From Methylobacterium radiodurans (GTDB lineage: Bacteria > Pseudomonadota > Alphaproteobacteria > Rhizobiales > Beijerinckiaceae), in NCBI RefSeq assembly GCF_003173735.1, contig NZ_CP029551.1:2132001-2196000 (forward strand): a DNA stretch of 64,000 bases, given 5' to 3'. A program made the translations under genes and the position numbers. The notes beneath the pieces are model-generated. The model did not search any database and was not told where the DNA came from. It worked only from the letters and a program-made list of their open reading frames with translations. Position 1 is the first letter of the stretch. Every line of letters starts with the position of its first letter. Below are positions 27,337-36,146 of this stretch, in pieces.

Positions 27337-27534
27337 GAAGCACGGGTCCTCAGCTTGGGGATTGTGGCGGCCGGGATGTCTCGGGTCTGCGAAACGGGCC
27401 TCCCCGCGCCGCTGTCCTCGCTGGAATAAGAGTTGATATAAACCTATAATGACCCGCGCGGCGGTGCGCAACCGCCCGGGTGCCTCACGATCTAGGGACG
27501 CAGTCCGATGCGTGGCAGACTGGAGCGAAAGCGC

Positions 27535-27996
27535 TCACCGCCCTCGATAGACCGGCTCCCGTCCCTCGGCCTCGGCCTTGCGACCTTCGAGGAAATCCTC
27601 CGTCCCGTAGAGGGCTCGATACTGCTCCGCGAGGTTGTGGAACGCCTGCGCTTCCGACTGGCCGACCGCGATGCGGGCGGAATCCAAGGTCGCCCTGATG
27701 CCCAGCGGTCCGCAGCGTGCGATCTTGGCCGCGATCGATAAGCCGAGTTCCAGGGCGGCGCGCGGATCCGGAGCGATCTCCTGCACCAGTCCCATGCGGC
27801 GCGCCTCCTCGGCTCCCCAATGATCGCCGGTCAGCATGTATCGCATCGCGTTGCCCCAACCGGCCTCGCGCGGAAACCGCACCGTGGAGCCTCCTCCCGG
27901 GAAGCGCCCGTGCGTGTTCTCGTCCTGGGCGAAGCGAGTCTCGGCGGCGGCGATGCGGATGTCTGCGACGAGGAAAAGTTCGTGGCCCATGTTCCA
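27535..27996 (-). pseudogene. Crotonase-family protein, C-terminal part (gene split by IS)
   Basis: This minus-strand segment carries the second half of an enoyl-CoA hydratase/isomerase-type protein, NMGHELFLVADIRIAA through EEARRMGLVQEIAPDP to EGREPVYRGR. It joins in frame to the N-terminal half at 28849-29316 once the 850-bp IS is removed, giving HGDTWNMGHELF. The gene lies about 200 bases upstream of the multidomain reductase on the same strand, so the two may have formed an operon. Confidence 0.8.
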
Positions 27997-28846
27997 GGGT
28001 TTGGACTCGATCAGCACCAGAAGGTGATGACGGCGGCCAGCGCGAGAGCCGAGGCGTAGTTGCGGGCGAGCTTGTCGTAGCGGGTCGCGACGCGGCGGAA
28101 GTCCTTGAGGCGGCAGAAGGTGGCCTCGATCCGCCAGCGTTCGCGGTAGCGGCGCCTGTCATGATGGATCTTGCGCTTGCGGCCGCGCTTGCCTGGGATG
28201 ACCGGGGTGATGCCCTGACCGCGCAGGTCGGCGCGCAGCCAGTCGGCGTCGTAGCCTTTGTCGGCGGCCAAGCGTCGGATACGCCCCGGCGCTTCGGCGA
28301 GCACCGCCGGGGCGGTCGTCACGTCGCTGGCATTTCCCGGCGTCAGCAGGAGGACGCCGGGGCGCCCGAGCACGTCGGTGAGGGCGTGGATCTTGGTCGT
28401 CTGGCCGCCGCGCGACGGGCCGATGCCCTGCGCGCGAGCCCCCCTTTGCCGCCGTGGGCCGAGCGGTGGGCCCGGACGTAGCTGCTGTCGATGGCCGCAG
28501 CGTCACCCGCCCATCCGGCCTTAGCCAGGGCAGAGAGCATCGCGCGCCAGAAGCCACGACGGGACCAGCGATTGAAGCGGTTGTAGACGGTTGTGCGCTT
28601 GCCATACGCGGCCGGGCAGTCGCGCCAGCGGCAGCCCGAGGTGAGCACGTGCAGGATGCCCGAGATGACCTGCCGGTCGTCCTTGCGCTCGGGCCCAGGT
28701 TGGTCCTTCGGCATGAACGGCTCGATCACTGCCCACTGGTCGTCCGAGAGCCAGAACAGATCCGCCATCGCCGCCTCCGTGCTGCAAACGGCGGCGGTGA
28801 ATCACAAAACCAAAACCCTCGCAACGCCTTGGTCCGGTTCACACCC
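27997..28846 (-). mobile_element. Intact-looking IS5-family (IS427-like) insertion sequence
   Basis: The transposase is in two overlapping frames: OrfA 28343-28768 (MADLFWLSDDQWAVIEPFMP) and OrfB ending at 28011 (NASDVTTAPAVLAEAPGRIR, then DKGYDADWLRADL and RYRERWRIEATFCRLK, the DDE C-terminus). The join lies at AAAGGGGGG (minus strand, 28439-28447), a typical slippery site for programmed frameshifting. The ends read GGGTGTGAACCGGACCA and GGGTTTGGACTCGATCA, 12 of 17 identical inverted repeats. A CA dinucleotide flanks both sides as target duplication. It inserted in the crotonase gene. Confidence 0.85.
28011..28768 (-). CDS. IS5-family transposase (OrfA/OrfB joined by frameshift)
   Basis: The DDE transposase is produced by ribosomal frameshifting at the A3G6 run near 28440. 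OrfA alone gives 141 residues ending out of frame after HRSAHGGKGG. OrfB supplies the second Asp and Glu regions (ADKGYDADWL, WRIEATFCRLKDFRRVATRY). The length, about 252 residues when joined, is normal for the IS427 group. Nothing suggests inactivation. Confidence 0.82.
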
Positions 28847-28848
28847 CA

Positions 28849-29316
28849 GGTATCACCATGCACCACCGCAACGATCGGCTTGCGCAAAAGGGCGCGCCGT
28901 CCCAGCGGATCGATCCCGTCCGCAGCGGGGGCGCGCGCCTTGGCCGTTTTAAGGAACGCCGCGAAGGCATCGACGTCGATGCCGCGTGAGAAGTTCGCTC
29001 CGTGCCCGAACAGAACCGCCGCTCGAAGGTCGTCGTCGGCATCGTAGGCGGCATAGGCTCGCGCCAGGGCACCGAACGCCTCGGGATCGACCCGATTATA
29101 AATCTGGGGCCTGTTGAGACCGATCAGGCAGATCGAGCCGCGCCGCTCGACGGTGACCTTGCGATCGCTCGGCGGTGGGCTCGGGCCTCCGATGCGGCCT
29201 GCCGTGGCGTGCGAACCCTCGGCTGAGCTGCGCGGGATGAGCATGCCCGAGGTCCCACCGACCAGGGAAGACACGACGACCGCGCGTCGCGACGGTCGGG
29301 ATAGCGGCACGGACAT
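28849..29316 (-). pseudogene. Crotonase-family protein, N-terminal part (gene split by IS)
   Basis: This first half of an enoyl-CoA hydratase/isomerase-like protein reads VERRGSICLIGLNRPQIYNR, VLFGHGANFSRGIDVDAFAA and RKPIVAVVHGDTW before entering the IS. Unusually it starts with an extension MSVPLSRPSRRAVVVSSLVG, which has twin arginines and a hydrophobic run like a Tat signal. Crotonases act on cytosolic acyl-CoA, so either the start lies further in or the protein has an unusual location. The oxyanion-hole region GHGANFSRGIDV is intact. Confidence 0.78.
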
Positions 29317-29944
29317 GGCATCACCCTGAGCGTCGAGGACGTCTCGCCGTATCCGGCCTCAACGGCTCCGCCCGCTCAAGATCCGGACCTGGAATTTCGC
29401 TGAGCCGTCAACCGGAGGGCGTGAAAGTCCCCCACCTATAAATGACGGGCATAATTTTCATAGTGCCGCTCCCGAACTCAGCGGGCGATGGAGAACAGGC
29501 TATGGATGCGAGATGGGGTAATCGGTCTCACCAGCTTGGCCCTCGCGGTCTGCTCGCGAGCGGGGAAGGCCGTGTATGCCAGGGCCGCGCCTCGTTCAGG
29601 CCGCTGCAGGCACAATCGCCCAGCTGGGCTCGTCGGAGGGGCGCCGACGCTGCTGCTCCCTTGCCACCTCTTCGGCTTCAAGGCGAGCTTTGTCCTAATC
29701 GCGCCGTCGCGCATCCCGATCCGCAACACCCTGATCCTTGTAGACCAGATCCGTCGTGACCAAGCAGCCGGACAGGGGGATCACGCCGCCATCGTCGATT
29801 CGATCATGCGACGACGTCGCACGGTCAGCCTGACGGCTGCGGGGATGGTGCTGGCCTTCGTCGCACTCACACAAGCGGTACCGCACGCGGTACCGGATGC
29901 GCCCCGCGCGCGGCCGTTCGATGATGGGATCCGGAGGAAACAGG
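29317..29944. other. Intergenic region with tandem GCGGTACCG repeats upstream of the cupin gene
   Basis: No convincing gene was seen in this 628-base stretch. An open frame from 29488 lacks homology and ribosome-binding site. GCGGTACCG occurs twice in direct tandem (29875-29883 and 29887-29895), each containing the palindrome CGGTACCG, about 50 bases before the cupin start. That spacing suits an operator. Confidence 0.4.
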
Positions 29945-30496
29945 ATGCACGCGATCGGCGACGGCCACACGCATCACCAGGGTCATGAGCACGGAGAAGA
30001 TGGCGCGCACGTCCCCGCGCACGGGCAGGACGCCGCGTCCGAGCGCTGGAAGCACGACGGAGTGCGGGTGATTCCGGGCGACCGGCTCGACCCGAACACC
30101 GCCCAGACACCCGGCATGTTCCGGCAGGCGGCAGTCAATGCCGCCCGGATCGGCGCGCAGAAGATCTGGGCCGGCACCGTGGCGATCGAGCCCGACGCCA
30201 AGACCGGGGTGCACCACCACGGCGCGCTGGAAAGCGTGATCTACGTCGTCTCGGGCCGCGCCCGCATGCGCTGGGGCGAACGGCTCGAATACGTGGCCGA
30301 GGCGGGGCCCGGCGACTTCATCTTCGTCCCCCCTTACGTGCCGCACCAGGAGATCAACGCCTCCACCGACGAGCCCCTGCACTGCGTGCTGGTGCGCTCC
30401 GATAACGAGGCGGTCGTCGTCAACCTGCCCGACGTTGCGGCGGCCGAGGTGCCTGAGACCGTCTACTGGGTCGATCCGATCCACAAGCATCCGTGA
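29945..30496 (+). CDS. Cupin-domain protein with His-rich N-terminus
   Basis: This 183-residue single-domain cupin has motif 1 TGVHHHGALESVIYVVSGRA and motif 2 GPGDFIFVPPYVPHQEIN, with the three His and one Glu that bind a divalent metal. The N-terminal HAIGDGHTHHQGHEHGE is histidine-rich and could bind or buffer metal, though it may be a cloud of low-complexity added to a core beginning near residue 35 (VRVIPGDRLDPNTAQTPGM). It belongs to an uncharacterised RmlC-like group ending VYWVDPIHKHP. It lies alone between unrelated genes. Confidence 0.78.
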   Translation: MHAIGDGHTHHQGHEHGEDGAHVPAHGQDAASERWKHDGVRVIPGDRLDPNTAQTPGMFRQAAVNAARIGAQKIWAGTVAIEPDAKTGVHHHGALESVIYVVSGRARMRWGERLEYVAEAGPGDFIFVPPYVPHQEINASTDEPLHCVLVRSDNEAVVVNLPDVAAAEVPETVYWVDPIHKHP

Positions 30497-30633
30497 GAGA
30501 CCGGAGCGCTCAGGTGTGAAGCGGAACCTCCCTATGCACAGCGGCGCCGTTATGCAGCCGGTGAGAGCCAGGCATCGTACCGAGACCCGGGGGCGCGGCC
30601 ATAACGGGACAGGCGCGTTCCGGGCCTGCGCCC

Positions 30634-30984
30634 TCAGGCCGCTCTGGCGGACAGGCTGGGCGCCACTCGCCCACCCGGGCTCCGCTCCGCGACCCTCGTG
30701 TCGGCGATTGACCGCGCCGACCGATCGTGCGCGGACTTCAGCAACGTGCCGATATCCTTGCACACCGACAGAACGATGGCCGTGGAGTTCGGCCCTTCGG
30801 CCTGCTCAAGGTTGATGCGGCGGAGCGTCGTCGCAACGATCGCTTCAACGCGCCGGAACAGCGCATCCGCCACGGATGGATCCGATTGGGCCAGAACCTG
30901 TGCGACGGACCGATACATCTCGCCGACAAGGAACGCCCTCAGGCGATCTGCCGCCGCCTGATCTTCAAGATCGAGTTCTTGCAT
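30634..30984 (-). CDS. Hypothetical protein, 116 residues
   Basis: This small helical protein (MQELDLEDQAAADRLRAFLV; SDPSVADALFRRVEAIVATT) has no recognised domain. The ATG at 30982-30984 is preceded by AAGGGGGA at good spacing, so it is favoured over in-frame starts further upstream. It lies about 200 bases from another small gene on the same strand. No membrane segment or signal peptide. Confidence 0.55.
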   Translation of the reverse strand: MQELDLEDQAAADRLRAFLVGEMYRSVAQVLAQSDPSVADALFRRVEAIVATTLRRINLEQAEGPNSTAIVLSVCKDIGTLLKSAHDRSARSIADTRVAERSPGGRVAPSLSARAA

Positions 30985-31187
30985 GGGTCCCCCTTGCGCC
31001 GAGGCATCGGCTGGGCATCGAATCGTGCCCTCAAGTCCGATAGTCCGGGCAAGGTCCGCATTCCGCGCTTGTGCGAGGCTGTCCATCGCCCTGCCTCGAT
31101 TGTCTCCCTGTCTCTGACGTTCGCGGCATCCTGCATGGCGTCGGAGCGACGGTCGGACCGCGAGGCGAATCGGCCGCAAGCGTCCGC

Positions 31188-31496
31188 TCAATCCGCCTCG
31201 ACATCGCAATCCTGCGTACGACCAAGTCGGACCTTCCGCTGGTCTGTGGCGGCCTGCTTGAGAGCCGCCGTCATACGCTCGATCGCCTCGATCGTTTCAT
31301 GGTCAGGCGTATCAACGCCAAGTTCCTTCATTGACTGCAGCTGCATCAACGTCGCCACCAGACTCTCTGTTTCCGCGGGATCGATGCCAGCTTCTCTCTT
31401 CAGATCGAGAGATTTGGCGAGTTCTTCTATCGATCGGGCGAGATTGCCGATTTTTTCTTTGATGCTGACGCCTGTAATTGTTCCGTCATCTGCCAT
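31188..31496 (-). CDS. Hypothetical coiled-coil protein, 102 residues
   Basis: This acidic, strongly helical protein (KEKIGNLARSIEELAKSLDL; ETESLVATLMQLQSMKELGV) probably forms a coiled coil. No family was recognised. The start MADDGT (31494-31496) is chosen over 31508 because the extra four residues add nothing. It is followed on the same strand by the other small hypothetical gene. Confidence 0.5.
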   Translation of the reverse strand: MADDGTITGVSIKEKIGNLARSIEELAKSLDLKREAGIDPAETESLVATLMQLQSMKELGVDTPDHETIEAIERMTAALKQAATDQRKVRLGRTQDCDVEAD

Positions 31497-31734
31497 AATG
31501 GCGAACACCTATGATCTTTCCGCAGGCGGTCCCCTTCTTGGAACCTTGCAGGCGCGAGGCAGGATACGGCGAGTCGAGATAGTCTGATAGGAGCGATCTC
31601 GTCGGATTGCCTACAAAAGTCTGTGCCCCACCGCGAAGTTTCCATCCTGCGCAGAATGCGTAGGTGCGAGAGCCGTATCCGCAGGGCGCTGCGTCGATGA
31701 GGCACCGCTCGACCCGAGCCGTGCTTCGCGGCCG

Positions 31735-32220
31735 ATGGAATTGGCTGTGCGGAGATACGCCGCCTCGACGCGTTCAGGGAGCAGGGTGCGTCTGAAGTGG
31801 CTGCCCACCACGCAGGGCGGCTTGGTCGATCTCCGCTCCGGCATCCTCTACCGGCGCGGCCTCGCGGAGGGGGAGAGCTCGAAGCGGCGCACGCCGGTCC
31901 CGCTCTCGAAGCGGCTGCGCGCGCACATGCGGCGGTGGCGGCCGCAGAGCGTCGCGCACGTCGTCGAGTTCGAGGGGCGGCCGATCGACCGGCTCAGGCG
32001 CGCCTGGACGACGGCTCGGAAGGCAGCCGGGCTCGGCGAGGAGGTGACCCCGCACATCCTCCGGCACACCTTCGCGACGTGGGTCGTCATGGACGGCGTG
32101 CCGTTCAGCAAGGTCGCGATGGCGCTCGGGACCACGGAGAAGGTCGTGGAGCAGGTCTCCGGCCACCATCGCCCCGAGCATCTGTTGAGCGTGGTCGAGA
32201 GCGTATCGCGGCGGCGGTAG
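31735..32220 (+). pseudogene. Tyrosine recombinase (phage integrase) C-terminal fragment, catalytically dead
   Basis: The frame reads the C-terminal catalytic domain of a phage-type integrase: TQGGLVDLRSGILYRRG, KRRTPVPLSKRLRAHMRRW and the HxxR box THILRHTF-like segment TPHILRHTFATWVV. The N-terminal arm- and core-binding domains are missing, as is the first catalytic Arg region. After the HxxR box there is no tyrosine at all (EQVSGHHRPEHLLSVVES), so it cannot cut DNA. It is the relic of an integrated element; the tRNA-Val fragment at 35456-35520 may mark that element's junction. Confidence 0.78.
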
Positions 32221-32492
32221 CTTGCGTCCGGGCCAGCTGTTTGCCGGCACCTTCATGGGCCATGGAGGCTGCCGGTAGGGTATCAGGGATTGAGCAGGCA
32301 AGCACAGAAGAGGCCGGGATTGGTCGTATGCAAACTTGCTCGAAGAGAAAGGCTTCTTGGATATTTAGGGCTGCATACGAGCTGACGCGGCAAATTTTCC
32401 GAGCATCCGCGCGTCATGGCGTTTCCAATCATTAGTGGAAATTTAGCTATTTGCAGCCAGACCATCTGGCAGCTTGGCCGAAGTGATCTCGG

Positions 32493-34247
32493 TTGTGGCA
32501 TCGGACTGCGTCGACAATGGCCGCACCTTCACGCAACCATTCCGCTATCGACGGTCAGGGTGTTGTTGCGGATGTCATCGGGACCGCTGTGCCCGAACCA
32601 TCGCCCACAGCGGCCTTGCTGCCTTACCTGAATGCGATGCGCCACGGCCTGCTGCTCATCAACGAGCGCGGGAACATCATCCTCGCTTGCGGTCAAGCCC
32701 TGCAGCTTCTCGGTGGTCGGGACGCGGCGATGCCCGAGAGAGCCTCGCTTCGGCACCTCCTACGCCTCGTGCGCAGCCAGTCACGCGGGACATGGGAGCA
32801 GGTGCGGGCGCAACTGGTGCGTCTCCTCGCCCAGCACGCTGACGGCACCATCGAGGTGACGCTCCAGGGACAGCGGCTTGAGGTGCACCTGCAACCAGTG
32901 GAGGGTGGCCGTTGGGCTGTCGCGTTTGAGGATGTGACGGCGCGGCGCGCGGCCGAGGCCCAGGCCGACGAGATGGCTCGGCACGATCCTCTGACAGGCC
33001 TCCCCAATCGCCTCCTCCTGCGCGAGCGCCTCAGGGATGCGCTGGGGCGTCTGCGTCGGACGGGTGAGGCGTGCGCCGTCCTGCTAATCGACCTTGATCG
33101 GTTCAAGCCTGTCAACGACACGCTGGGCCACCCGATGGGCGACGCCCTACTGCGGAAGGTGGCAGACCGCCTGCGCTCGACTGTGCGGCCGACCGACACT
33201 GTGGCGCGGATCGGCGGCGACGAGTTCGTCATCCTGCAGACGGGCGTGCGCGAGGCGTCCGACACCCAGGCGCTCGCCCGTCGCCTCGTGGACCTGATCG
33301 GCCGGACCTACATGGTCGACGGGCATCTGCTCACCATCGGAGCTAGCGTCGGCGTGGCGATGGCGCCGGGCGACGGCACGGAGGCCGACGCGCTTCTGAA
33401 GAACGCTGATCTGGCCCTCTACCGGGCCAAGCTGGACGGACGAGCCACCTATCGCTTCTTCGAGCCGGAGATGGATGCGCGCATGCAGGCGCGCCGCCGG
33501 CTCGAACTCGACATGCGCCAGGCGCTGGCGCGGCGCGAGTTCCATCTGCACTATCAGCCGCAGCTCCAGTTGGAAGGCAATCGCCTGGTGGGCTGCGAGG
33601 CGCTGATCCGTTGGCAGCACCCGGTGCGCGGCACGGTCTCGCCCCTCGACTTTATCCCGCTGGCCGAAGAGATCGGCCTCATCGTGCCGATCGGCGAGTG
33701 GGTCATGCGACAGGCCTGCCGCGACGCGGCGACCTGGCCCGCGCCGCTCTCCGTGGCGGTCAACGTCTCCCCGGCTCAGTTCAAGAGCGAGCGTCTGGTC
33801 GAGATGGTCATGTCGGCGCTGGCCGCCTCGGGGCTGCCCGCCACCCGCCTGGAGGTGGAAATCACCGAGGGCGTGCTCCTACACGAGAGCGAGAAGACCC
33901 TGCAGACGCTGCACCGTCTGCGCGAGCTCGGCGTGCGCGTGTCCATGGACGATTTCGGAACGGGCTACTCGTCGTTGAGCTACCTGCGCAGCTTCCCCTT
34001 CGACAAAATCAAGATCGACCGCTCCTTCGTGAGCGATCTTTCAGGCAAGCGCGACGGCGAGGCTATCATCCGGGCGATCGCCGGGCTCGGCAAGAGCCTC
34101 GGCATGACGACCGTCGCGGAGGGGGTCGAGACCATCGACCAGATGGAGCGCATCCGGGCCGAAGGCTGCACCGACGTGCAGGGCTACCTCATTAGCCGGC
34201 CGATCCCGGCTGCCGAGGTTCTGGACTTCATCACTGCCGTGCGCTGA
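32493..34247 (+). CDS. PAS-GGDEF-EAL cyclic-di-GMP enzyme
   Basis: This 584-residue cytoplasmic protein has a PAS-like region (about 42-155), a GGDEF domain (about 165-320) with intact RIGGDEFVIL and an EAL domain (about 340-580) with CEALIRW, VEITEG, DDFGTGYSSL and KIDRSFV. Both the cyclase and phosphodiesterase sites look complete, so it could make or degrade c-di-GMP. The start may be the ATG at 32493 or 32517. It is followed 42 bases later by a BLUF light-sensor gene on the same strand, strongly suggesting a light-controlled pair. Confidence 0.9.
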   Translation: MWHRTASTMAAPSRNHSAIDGQGVVADVIGTAVPEPSPTAALLPYLNAMRHGLLLINERGNIILACGQALQLLGGRDAAMPERASLRHLLRLVRSQSRGTWEQVRAQLVRLLAQHADGTIEVTLQGQRLEVHLQPVEGGRWAVAFEDVTARRAAEAQADEMARHDPLTGLPNRLLLRERLRDALGRLRRTGEACAVLLIDLDRFKPVNDTLGHPMGDALLRKVADRLRSTVRPTDTVARIGGDEFVILQTGVREASDTQALARRLVDLIGRTYMVDGHLLTIGASVGVAMAPGDGTEADALLKNADLALYRAKLDGRATYRFFEPEMDARMQARRRLELDMRQALARREFHLHYQPQLQLEGNRLVGCEALIRWQHPVRGTVSPLDFIPLAEEIGLIVPIGEWVMRQACRDAATWPAPLSVAVNVSPAQFKSERLVEMVMSALAASGLPATRLEVEITEGVLLHESEKTLQTLHRLRELGVRVSMDDFGTGYSSLSYLRSFPFDKIKIDRSFVSDLSGKRDGEAIIRAIAGLGKSLGMTTVAEGVETIDQMERIRAEGCTDVQGYLISRPIPAAEVLDFITAVR

Positions 34248-34289
34248 ACCGACAGACTCAACCGCCCGCCTGGCTGGAGAAATTCCCTC

Positions 34290-35222
34290 GTGAGTGAACT
34301 GTACCGCCTCGTCTACGCCAGTAAGAACCTCCTGCAGGGCTCGGAGGCCGAGATCGCTGAGGCAGTCTCGCAGATCCTAGCGGCCTCACAGCGCAACAAC
34401 GCCGCCGTGGCGGTCACGGGTGCCTTGATGTTCAACGCGGGTGCCTTCGCGCAGGTGCTGGAAGGGCCGCGAGAGGGCGTCGAGACCACCTTCGAGCGCA
34501 TCCAGTGCGACCCGCGCCACGGCGATGTCACGGTCCTGCAATGCGGCTCGGTCGAGGAGCGCACCTTCGTCAACTGGTCGATGGCCTTCGTCGGGCAGTC
34601 CGAGCAGGGACGCGCTAGCTGGGAAGGCCTCGCGGCGCAGAGTGGGTTCGATCTGACGCGCCTCGACGGCGACGCCGTCTTCGCCATGCTGCACGGATTA
34701 GTCCTGGAGGAGGAGGGCCTGCCGGCCGCCCCGATATCCGCTCCGGCCACCGCGGCGGTCCCGGTCCGGCAGGCCGCCAAGCCCAGCTCGGGAATGGACG
34801 TGGAGCGGGTCCGGGCTGAGCTGCCGCAGCTTGGGCGGGAGCCGCATGCCGCGCCCGATGCGGACTTGGTTTCGACCGCTGAGCCAGCGGTTATGCGTCG
34901 GGCGGCAAAGGACGAGCCTCCGCAGGCAGCCAAGACCGATGTCACCCTCGCCGTCCTTCGGGCCTCTCTCGCACAGGAACGGCAGCTCACGACCGACCTG
35001 CGCAACGACCTCGACGAGGTGCGGGTCGTGCTCGCCCTTCAGCAGGAGCAGTTGGAAAAGCTCCGCGGGGAACGAGATCTTTGGGCCAACCGCGCGCAAC
35101 TGCTGGCAAACGCTATGAGCCAGGAGGCGCGAACTGTTAAGGATGCCTCCCCGCGCGACGCAGCCGAAACGCCTGGAACGGACCGGTATGATCGTTCGGT
35201 GGCGCTTCGAGCCATCGCTTGA
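34290..35222 (+). CDS. BLUF-domain blue-light sensor with C-terminal coiled coil
   Basis: This 310-residue protein has an N-terminal BLUF domain (about 1-95) that binds FAD: the photoactive Tyr in LYRLVYAS (Tyr9), the RNNAAVAVTGAL asparagine and the key Gln55 in FAQVLEGP are all present. A variable Pro/Ala linker follows, then a coiled coil at about 225-275 (LAQERQLTTDLRNDLDEVR). The start is GTG at 34290. It has no output enzyme of its own, so it probably acts by binding a partner, most likely the GGDEF-EAL protein encoded just upstream. Confidence 0.9.
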   Translation: MSELYRLVYASKNLLQGSEAEIAEAVSQILAASQRNNAAVAVTGALMFNAGAFAQVLEGPREGVETTFERIQCDPRHGDVTVLQCGSVEERTFVNWSMAFVGQSEQGRASWEGLAAQSGFDLTRLDGDAVFAMLHGLVLEEEGLPAAPISAPATAAVPVRQAAKPSSGMDVERVRAELPQLGREPHAAPDADLVSTAEPAVMRRAAKDEPPQAAKTDVTLAVLRASLAQERQLTTDLRNDLDEVRVVLALQQEQLEKLRGERDLWANRAQLLANAMSQEARTVKDASPRDAAETPGTDRYDRSVALRAIA

Positions 35223-35455
35223 AGCCTGATCGTGTGCTGGCAGGGTCGGCTGCAGGGATGTTCCAGCTTCCACTCCCCTTGGGAGCAACGCGTCCGATCA
35301 AGCTGGCGCCAACACTCCCCGCTGACCACGCAGGGTAGCCAATCCGATCGCTGGAACGGCTCAAGAACGTTGCTCCGGTTATTCTCCGGAAACCAGGGGC
35401 AGGGACGGGCACGGAAGGGCAAGAAACGGTCGATCCCGTAGAGGAATGCAGAGGA
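35223..35455. other. Gap before the tRNA-Val fragment
   Basis: There is no gene here. The frames on either strand have no homology or ribosome-binding site. Confidence 0.35.
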
Positions 35456-35520
35456 GGGCGGGAGAGGACCATTCCTTTACACGGAGAGGGCCGGCGGTTC
35501 GAGCCCGTCACCGCCCACCA
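35456..35520 (+). pseudogene. Partial tRNA-Val(TAC) with D-arm missing (possible attachment site)
   Basis: The segment has an acceptor stem GGGCGG...CCGCCC plus CCA, a T arm GGCGG-TTCGAGC-CCGTC and an anticodon loop CTTTACA with TAC (valine), so the 3' half matches a normal tRNA-Val. Only 65 bases span the molecule. The D arm is reduced to GAGAGGACC and the anticodon stem is imperfect. It is therefore not a working tRNA. Such 3' halves mark one end of elements that integrate at tRNA genes. Confidence 0.65.
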
Positions 35521-35541
35521 ATAGCATCAGATACTTACAGG

Positions 35542-35557
35542 CGGCACAGCCGTTTTT
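35542..35557 (+). terminator. Short intrinsic-type terminator after the tRNA-Val fragment
   Basis: CGGC and GCCG pair around a 3-base loop and are followed by TTTTT. The stem is only 4 base pairs but the T-run is typical, and it fits the end of a tRNA transcript. Confidence 0.4.
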
Positions 35558-35760
35558 AGAGACGCCGCTCTCCGTTTACTCTCCGAAAAGCTTCGATTTT
35601 GCGGTGCGCCATGGCCGATCAGAAGACCATGGGCGACTTCCGCAAGGCCGCCGAGATCACCGACGACGACACTCCCGCGTGCAGTCATCGACCACGACGA
35701 GGACGCGGAAGCGACGTCCATCGTCGAGCATGTCGGAGACCTTTACACGCGCGGGCCGTT

Positions 35761-36015
35761 CTATCTGGTCAGCCCGAGCTTCTCGTGTGCCTCGGCGGGT
35801 GTCATCTCCCGAATGGCTTCATTGGAAAAGCCAAGGTCCCGCAGCTCCGTTCGTTGACGGTTCGTGATCATCAACGACACGGCAGGAGACGTTGCAGGCA
35901 TGGTAGCAGTCTCGTTTGGCTTGGTGTCCTCGGCGCGGCCGACACGGTTGAGGAACGCTTCCTCTGCCGCAGCCTGATTGAGGAGCATCCGCAGATACTC
36001 GTCCGTTTCTGCCAT
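35761..36015 (-). CDS. Hypothetical 84-residue protein
   Basis: This small protein (MAETDEYLRMLLNQAAAEEA; LRDLGFSNEAIREMTPAEAH) ends in a short helix-turn-like segment seen in small mobile-element proteins. A strong ribosome-binding site AAGGAGGG lies 6 bases upstream of the ATG at 36013-36015. The function is unknown. The plus strand just to its left (about 35611-35767) carries a frameshifted scrap (SIVEHVGDLYTRGPFYLV), suggesting gene decay. Confidence 0.6.
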   Translation of the reverse strand: MAETDEYLRMLLNQAAAEEAFLNRVGRAEDTKPNETATMPATSPAVSLMITNRQRTELRDLGFSNEAIREMTPAEAHEKLGLTR

Positions 36016-36146
36016 CGGCGGCCCTCCTTACCCTCTACCGGCCTCAGGGATGCGCCGAATCAGCCACGCGAAGGCGGTGCAGCCGGCTCTCCGACGATAA
36101 GTCAGGCTATGGCCGTCAGGGCTGTTCCGTAAGAGCTGAGCTTCGC

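Noticed and set aside
29488..29988. A plus-strand open frame before the cupin gene
   Set aside because: Low-complexity translation, no domain and no start signal; it overlaps the cupin start in another frame.
35456..35520. A functional D-arm-less tRNA
   Set aside because: Bacterial tRNAs need a D arm; the anticodon stem also has mismatches. A fragment is more likely.
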